Assembly (NCBI GenBank): GCA_904063045.1
Contig: CAJFCJ010000020.1
Location: 1,108,916 to 1,172,915 of the forward strand
Direction: 5' to 3'
DNA: 64,000 bases
Source: Dimorphilus gyrociliatus
Taxonomy: Eukaryota; Annelida; Polychaeta; Dinophilidae
The translations under genes were made by a program, and so were the position numbers. Shown in pieces: positions 58,725-64,000 of this stretch. The first letter of the stretch is position 1, and each line of letters starts with the position of its first letter. The notes beneath the pieces were generated by a model. The model did not search any database. It was not told where the DNA came from and was given only the letters and a program-made list of their open reading frames with translations.

Positions 58725-60728
58725 CTAGAAGATTCTCCTAAGATTGTTTGTATCGTTGTTATAACATTCATCTTCTGAAGAGGATAGCTCTTCAAGGCAC
58801 AAAACCCAATCCTCATCGTTTGTAAGTGAAGATGTATCTATAGCGGCATCTTTCTTCATGTAACTATTTATAGAAATGCTTCTATACCTTGGTCGAACAA
58901 GAGAGCAAACATTTCTTTTATTGGTATTCATACAAGTTCCCTTATTGTTATCATAGTCATCATTAATTGAAGAGAAGTTTTCATCTTCTACGGAACATTC
59001 CATGATGAGCGATAAAACACTATCTGTATCGGAATCCTTATCGTTCATATGATCAATTACAATATCTGGTAAGAGTGTTTGCCTCTTGAATTCCCCATCT
59101 GAACTATCTTCCTGAGATTTAAGAGAGTTTCTTCGAAGACATTCATCTGGCTCTACTCGTTCATGTTCCACCCATTTTCGAAAGCCCTGATCTCGATGTG
59201 ACGAAATGGAAACGCACCCACCTCGAGATTCCAACAATTGCCTCTGCTGATTGACATCCACAGACGACCGACGTACAATTTGCACACATCTCATCCATGT
59301 ATCTTTGGCATTAGATTCTTTCGGTTCATTTGCCCTATTCATTAGATCGCAGCTCATACCTAGCATATCTTTTCTAGTACGATTGGAAAGAGAAGTTATA
59401 TCTTCTGGCTCATCGCTACCAGAAATAGAATCCATTGAGTCTGTAGAGTCTTCCTTTAAATCTAAATCTATTGTCTCATCAATATCAACGTCTTTTAGTA
59501 GCAATTTCAATGAAACAGTTTCCTCTGCTGTAACATTTTCAGTTATTTCTATAACTGAACTGGTATCCGAAACCGAGAGTCTATGATGCTTCAGCTTCTC
59601 AAAAATATCAAAATCGAAGTTATCTTTTGTTTCTACTGCAAGAGCGAAATCAGTAGAGATCAATGTATAAGAAAGACCTAAAATTGGCGAATTAAATTCG
59701 CGATATAAAAGAACAAAATCAAGAAATTCGTTGTTTAAGTCACTTTCAATAGCGACGAAACGTTCGTATTCTATTTCGGTAATAGAATGGCTGGAAAGAA
59801 CGTTTTCCGCAGATACAGCAATAGTCGGTACCGCCGCTGCACAGCAATGATAACAAATCGCAACGCGGTCCACGCAAACAAAACCGACGCTTTCCAAAAC
59901 GTTCGAAAGAGCTTGTGCTATAGGCAATTCATCTATTTTTTGCAGATCAACAGTCTTGCACAGGCCTACAGAGACCCGTTGCAGAGCAGTCAGAAAAAAT
60001 TTCGGGTTGCTTTTCGTTGATACCGACATTTTCACACCTGTTTGCAGGATTTCGGTTATCGAATAGGCTGATGAATTTGGGCAAAAGCTTTCTGTTGCTT
60101 CTGCATAGGGCCTAATATCATATTGGCACACTTGAAAACAGATTTGAACGCCCTCTGATGGTATTTTAACCATTCCGCCAACAGCAATGAGGCTTGTTCT
60201 CGATGAACTTTCGTCATTTACTTCTGCTAAGCTTCTATTTAAAGAGCTAACACCCATTTTTAGCATTCTTCTAGCTGTTGGAATTTTAGTGCATTCATTC
60301 AAAACTGGTGTCGACATTGCAGATTGCAAAATATCTGGTTGATTATTACATTTATTTTGCAGAGTGTAATCAGATGAGCTATTAAGCATTTGTTTGGGTC
60401 TAAACGGCAGAGTATATTTTTGAACAAGGGTTTTCTTATCAAAAGACGAATTATCCTTATCTTTTGAGGATAGTCCAGGTAGAGTACGAAAATTTATTTC
60501 TTCCTTGTTCGATTCTTTTTTTTTTGGTTTACTAAAGAATTTAGGCGTTTGTGGAACTCTCTTCTTTCCCATTGATGTAGTTTTAGATGATATATCCTTA
60601 TCTTCCACTTCTTGAGAGCAAATACCAGGTACACTAGTAACTGAGGGATTCTTACTTAAACTTAACCTTTTACGTCCAGCTTTGGCTTTCTGATCATTGG
60701 GAGAATCTGAGCTCTGATTCTGTCCCAT
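58725..60728 (-). CDS. Unrecognised 667-residue protein with an N-myristoylation signal
   Basis: A single long open frame starting MGQNQSSDSPND, a good N-myristoylation motif (Gly2, Ser6) with no signal peptide. The first 190 residues are Ser/Lys-rich. Residues about 190-390 are more ordered (VQICFQVCQYDIRPYAEATE, ALSNVLESVGFVCVDRVAIC, DFVLLYREFNSPILGLSY), with alternating hydrophobic pattern. The rest is Asp/Ser-rich, with a basic patch (MRCVQIVRRSSV, a possible kinase site) and an acidic end. I recognise no family. The length and codon regularity make it a real gene; extra exons are not excluded. Confidence 0.75.
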   Translation of the reverse strand: MGQNQSSDSPNDQKAKAGRKRLSLSKNPSVTSVPGICSQEVEDKDISSKTTSMGKKRVPQTPKFFSKPKKKESNKEEINFRTLPGLSSKDKDNSSFDKKTLVQKYTLPFRPKQMLNSSSDYTLQNKCNNQPDILQSAMSTPVLNECTKIPTARRMLKMGVSSLNRSLAEVNDESSSRTSLIAVGGMVKIPSEGVQICFQVCQYDIRPYAEATESFCPNSSAYSITEILQTGVKMSVSTKSNPKFFLTALQRVSVGLCKTVDLQKIDELPIAQALSNVLESVGFVCVDRVAICYHCCAAAVPTIAVSAENVLSSHSITEIEYERFVAIESDLNNEFLDFVLLYREFNSPILGLSYTLISTDFALAVETKDNFDFDIFEKLKHHRLSVSDTSSVIEITENVTAEETVSLKLLLKDVDIDETIDLDLKEDSTDSMDSISGSDEPEDITSLSNRTRKDMLGMSCDLMNRANEPKESNAKDTWMRCVQIVRRSSVDVNQQRQLLESRGGCVSISSHRDQGFRKWVEHERVEPDECLRRNSLKSQEDSSDGEFKRQTLLPDIVIDHMNDKDSDTDSVLSLIMECSVEDENFSSINDDYDNNKGTCMNTNKRNVCSLVRPRYRSISINSYMKKDAAIDTSSLTNDEDWVLCLEELSSSEDECYNNDTNNLRRIF

Positions 60729-61930
60729 AATTCCTTAAGAATCCAGCATTTTCTCCCCAGAAATACAACAGGCTATTTTTTCGATAACGAGCGACTAGCA
60801 GCGCTAAAAACAACACAAGCCGTTCGTAGCGCAAATTTACGGGGTTTCTCAGAGTTACCTGCGCGCTTAGACACAACTTTTAGACTGGATGTAATATATA
60901 GGCTAAACGAAGTGTTTTTTTTTCCTGCGCGAGTTTCATCGGGGAATTTTCCAAAACGTAAAAAGCAGTTACTAGTCAAACTAAGTAGCGACAGAACGAA
61001 TCTAAGTCTTTCTACAACAAACCTTTATGGATTGTGTAACGGAAATGTTTAACGTTTTGTTCTCTATGGCCACAAGTGGTTCCCTCTTGCGATGAAAAGA
61101 TGGGGAAGTTGGTGGTGTTTTAAAATCTTCCATGTTAAAATCGTCACTCCTGTACTTTATTTCCCTAATTAATATTGTTTCACTTTATAGGAAAAAGTCA
61201 TTAACAAGTTTTCTACATGTCATTCTCAGGCTAAAAGATTTTATATTACCAGGAAAAGCATGCTACACACTTGTATTTTTTAAGTAAATCTTGGTGTGTT
61301 ATTCCCTGTTTCAATTATTTATTTTACATATTATTCTAACTTAATCGTGCTAATGTACAAACACCATCGATTACGAAATAATGATGGAAATTTAGAGAAT
61401 TTTACACTTCAAAAATTAACTTGTTACATAATATATTTTATTCAGTATTCAATTAACGGTTATTTTCTATACTATTCAAACCTTATAATAGTTGTAATAG
61501 GCCTAGCCTATTCAAAAATCCTAACGGTTTGAAGAGACACTCCGATTTTATCTTTTAATGAAATACTAATTACTTCGGAAAAAAAACATATTGGTTAGAT
61601 AATTATCTTTCCCGATGGCTGGGTTAGGAAAATAAACTTTATGAGAATGAGCGACAATACAAATTTCACCTAAGTGAAATGAGAAAAACGTTTCGATCAG
61701 TAATTTTTTACAAATAAAACAATACTTTAATATAAAAACTCATTAGGAAATTAACATATTAAAATCATGATAAAATTCATACCTAATGAAGCAGTAAAAT
61801 GCAATAAAAATATGAACGGTGATTCAAGCGCCTTGTAAAATTTAAAATTTTTCGGTAAGTGAAACCAGTTTAGACTGCCGTGAAGACTTCCGTTTCCGGT
61901 TGAATCCAATTCCGGGGAATTTAAAACTAT
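60729..61930. other. Intergenic interval
   Basis: The stretch 60729-61120 is less AT-rich and is the likely promoter/5' UTR of the myristoylated-protein gene. The remainder is AT-rich without supported coding sequence. Confidence 0.4.
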
Positions 61931-62409
61931 TTATACACGAATCAGAAATTCAACATTTATGAATACTATAGGAAATAATAAAAGAAAATTCGAAACATTA
62001 AAATTTCGTATGGCATAATTTTTGTGTTTTATCACTCTAATTTCATCTCTTTTCTTCTCACAATCAATCTCTAAAGTATCATTTTCCGGAACCTAAAAGA
62101 AGTTCAGAATGAGAATGATGGAGATAAATTTAAGCTATACCCTCTAAACCTGTATAGCTTCGAAGTAATGAGTACAACATCTCATATAATATTTTGTTCC
62201 ACAGCAATACGTTGACCCGCATTCTTCTGCCTTTTTAAAGTGACCAGTTTCATTACAGTGGGATGGGCATCGGTTAGATGGAACGTAGCCTCCTTTAAAT
62301 TGAATTTTTCCTTCAAGCAACTATGATCATGCGATATTTATGAAACATTACCGTCTAGTAAAGTTACCAAGAATATGAAAATAACACTGGAAGAAAAGTA
62401 GATTTTCAT
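61931..62409 (-). CDS. Small Cys-rich, signal-peptide protein, Shisa-like
   Basis: Three short exons (62409-62352, 62310-62150, 62092-61931) join in phase to 126 residues. Exon 1 is a signal peptide (MKIYFSSSVIFIFLVTLLDG). Exon 2 carries nine Cys, including RCPSHCNETGHFKKAEECG and YCCGTKYYMRCCTHYF; the YCCGxxxxxxCC pattern is that of Shisa-type domains. Exon 3 is charged, then hydrophobic (FLLLFPIVFINVEFLI), a probable membrane segment at the very end. Vertebrate Shisa proteins modulate receptors such as AMPA receptors, Frizzled or FGFR; whether this one does is unknown. The exon 2 acceptor (TTGAAG) is weak, but the frame and signal peptide support it. Confidence 0.65.
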
Positions 62410-62827
62410 GAAGATAATCTCGATCGTAATACCTTTAATGATTGAGCAAAAACTCGAATATAAAACCGCTTTATATGAAAAAGTAAAACCGATTATCTAA
62501 TGGTTGATTAGACGTAATCTGTTTGCACAGAAACGGTATTGAAAAGACAAGAATACAAAACGGCTATAAAATACAAAGAATTTGTAACAATTAAGGAATT
62601 CAAAACACTTATCATGACCTAATTTTTATATAACTTTTTTAGTATTTAAAAGTTTTAAAATTATTAGATTCTAATTACTGAATTTTCGTTATATTGAATA
62701 ACATATAAAACTTTTAATGATGTCATTCTTGAATGAAAATTACACCTATTTTTTACAAAATTTTCGTAAATAAAAGAACATTTCTTCATGGGTCTGAAAA
62801 TTTCAAAATATTTTATTTATTACAATA
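62410..62827. promoter_or_regulatory. Divergent Shisa-like/CatSper intergenic region
   Basis: A 418-nt AT-rich gap between divergent start codons. No clear TATA or initiator. Confidence 0.3.
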
Positions 62828-64000
62828 ATGCCAATCTTTAGAGGGGCTGCTTGCCAAACTATGGTAAACTCAAAGAAAAAGACTTCTTTTAAAAGAGTTC
62901 ATAAAGGTCTACTTCAAACTGCTATAAATATCTGCAGACGGAAATTCTATGATAATGGACAGGATGAATTATTGGAAGCTGATATTAAAAAAATTAATGA
63001 TACTGATTTATATTCGAAAGACACTATAAACTCTTATACAGCCTACTTAAGAAAATTACAGGTATTATCTCCATCAAAAGGTAATGATTTAAGGCTTGCT
63101 CGCAGATTTAATTTTGACGAATATGCTGCTACAAGTGGAGGTAATACTAAAGAATTGTTCCTATTGGACGAAGCGCCCGAAATATCTTATGACGAAATTA
63201 TCGACTGTGATGACTATTTTGTTGAAAATGTTCTTGTTAGAGAAATGGCTGGACGATTTGTTGAATCTATATGGTTTCGTTTATTAGTTATGTTGTTGAT
63301 AGTTGTCAACTCGTTAATTATAGGCCTACAAGCGTCCGGATTAGAGGTATATCATATAACCGTTTATTTCTTTAAATTAGGTTAGATTATCAAAAACAAA
63401 ACAAAAAAAAATATAACAGAAATATTCTTCGAAAACTTTTGAAATATTCGATAGGATTGTTATTTCGGTATTTATATTTGAAATACTGATAAAATGGTAT
63501 CATAATTTTGCTGTTTTCTGGAAAATTGGATGGAATGTTTTAGATTTTATAATAACATTTTGTCTATTGATATCAGTAGGACAATTTATCAACTCACCAA
63601 GACTTTTAAGAGTTCTTCGTATAATTAGGGCATTTAGATCGTTACGTAGTATTGACGCTTTGGCTGGATTATCTGCCGTTGTATATACAATTCTAGTTTC
63701 TATACCGCAGATGTTCCAAATAGTAATTATCCTACTAATTATAATAGTTATGTACGGAGTTATGGGTACGATAATGTTTAGGGATATGTCACCTGACTAT
63801 TTCGATAATTTAGGGACTTCACTATTTTCACTATTTATTTGTATCAATCAAGATGGTTGGTTAGCAATTGTAGATCAAATAAAGAACTCTCGTATTGATA
63901 TTCATATGAACTGGACTAAATATATTGCCTATATTTATTTGGGTTCAGTGATTGTTGTTGGCGCATTTATGATTAGTAACCTAATAATTGCAGTATTGAT
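62828..64000 (+). CDS. CatSper-family sperm cation channel subunit (partial)
   Basis: Exon 62828-63346 joins in phase to an exon from 63420 that runs off the right edge. A soluble N-terminus of about 145 residues leads to S1 (WFRLLVMLLIVVNSLIIGLQ), then S2 (RIVISVFIFEILIKWYHNF), S3 (VLDFIITFCLLISVG), the S4 voltage sensor with regular Arg (RLLRVLRIIRAFRSLR), S5, the pore loop FICINQDGWLAI, and S6 (GSVIVVGAFMISNLIIAVLI). One six-helix repeat with an Asp in the pore (NQDGW) is the CatSper pattern. The QDGW pore looks closest to CatSper4, but I would not fix the paralogue. It implies flagellated sperm that use Ca2+ signalling. Confidence 0.85.

Noticed and set aside
1-64000. CRISPR arrays, tRNA genes, rRNA, transposase or reverse-transcriptase genes
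   Set aside because: Looked for repeats with unique spacers, tRNA B-box motifs and mobile-element protein motifs by eye and found none that hold up. The repeats present are microsatellites and small inverted repeats.

Overview
The window is eukaryotic and almost certainly from a small, AT-rich animal genome. Genes are split by GT-AG introns that are mostly 45-70 nt long, intergenic gaps are a few hundred bases, and the proteins are metazoan: a CatSper channel, a calcium-channel alpha2delta subunit, TACC, TMEM216, ZNF598, and USP37 with UIMs. A compact lophotrochozoan such as a dinophilid annelid would fit, but that is a guess from style, not a match. I rebuilt exon structures by hand from conserved protein families, splice signals and intron phase. 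Exon lists are in each entry.

Layout, left to right: GID4 (-, C-terminus off the edge); ATPAF2 (-), divergent from USP37 (+); PSMD3 (+); a long three-exon gene with a degenerate kinase-like domain (+), ending 20 nt from the stop of GPN2 (-); a complete 17-exon MSH2 (-); an unrecognised low-complexity protein (-); TMEM216 (-), divergent from ZNF598 (+); an intronless heat-inducible HSP70 (-) with a four-unit heat-shock element; a 15-kb alpha2delta gene (-) with large microsatellite-rich introns; a membrane-anchored JmjC protein (-); MRM2-like methyltransferase (-), divergent from a flavin-reductase-like protein (+); NUBP2 (-), whose stop codon overlaps the stop of the previous gene and which is divergent from ENDOV (+); a 14-exon TACC gene (-); a predicted N-myristoylated protein of unknown function (-); a small secreted or membrane Cys-rich Shisa-like protein (-); and the start of a CatSper-family channel (+), cut by the right edge.

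The genes do not form an operon or pathway. They are a sample of housekeeping functions: proteasome and ubiquitin (GID4, USP37, PSMD3, ZNF598), DNA and RNA repair or modification (MSH2, ENDOV, MRM2), assembly factors (ATPAF2, GPN2, NUBP2), chaperone (HSP70), and cilia, spindle or channel biology (TMEM216, TACC, CatSper, alpha2delta). The most unusual content is in the alpha2delta gene. Two different exons are each present in two diverged, phase-matched copies, the pattern of mutually exclusive exons, and one intron holds what looks like a separate same-strand gene.
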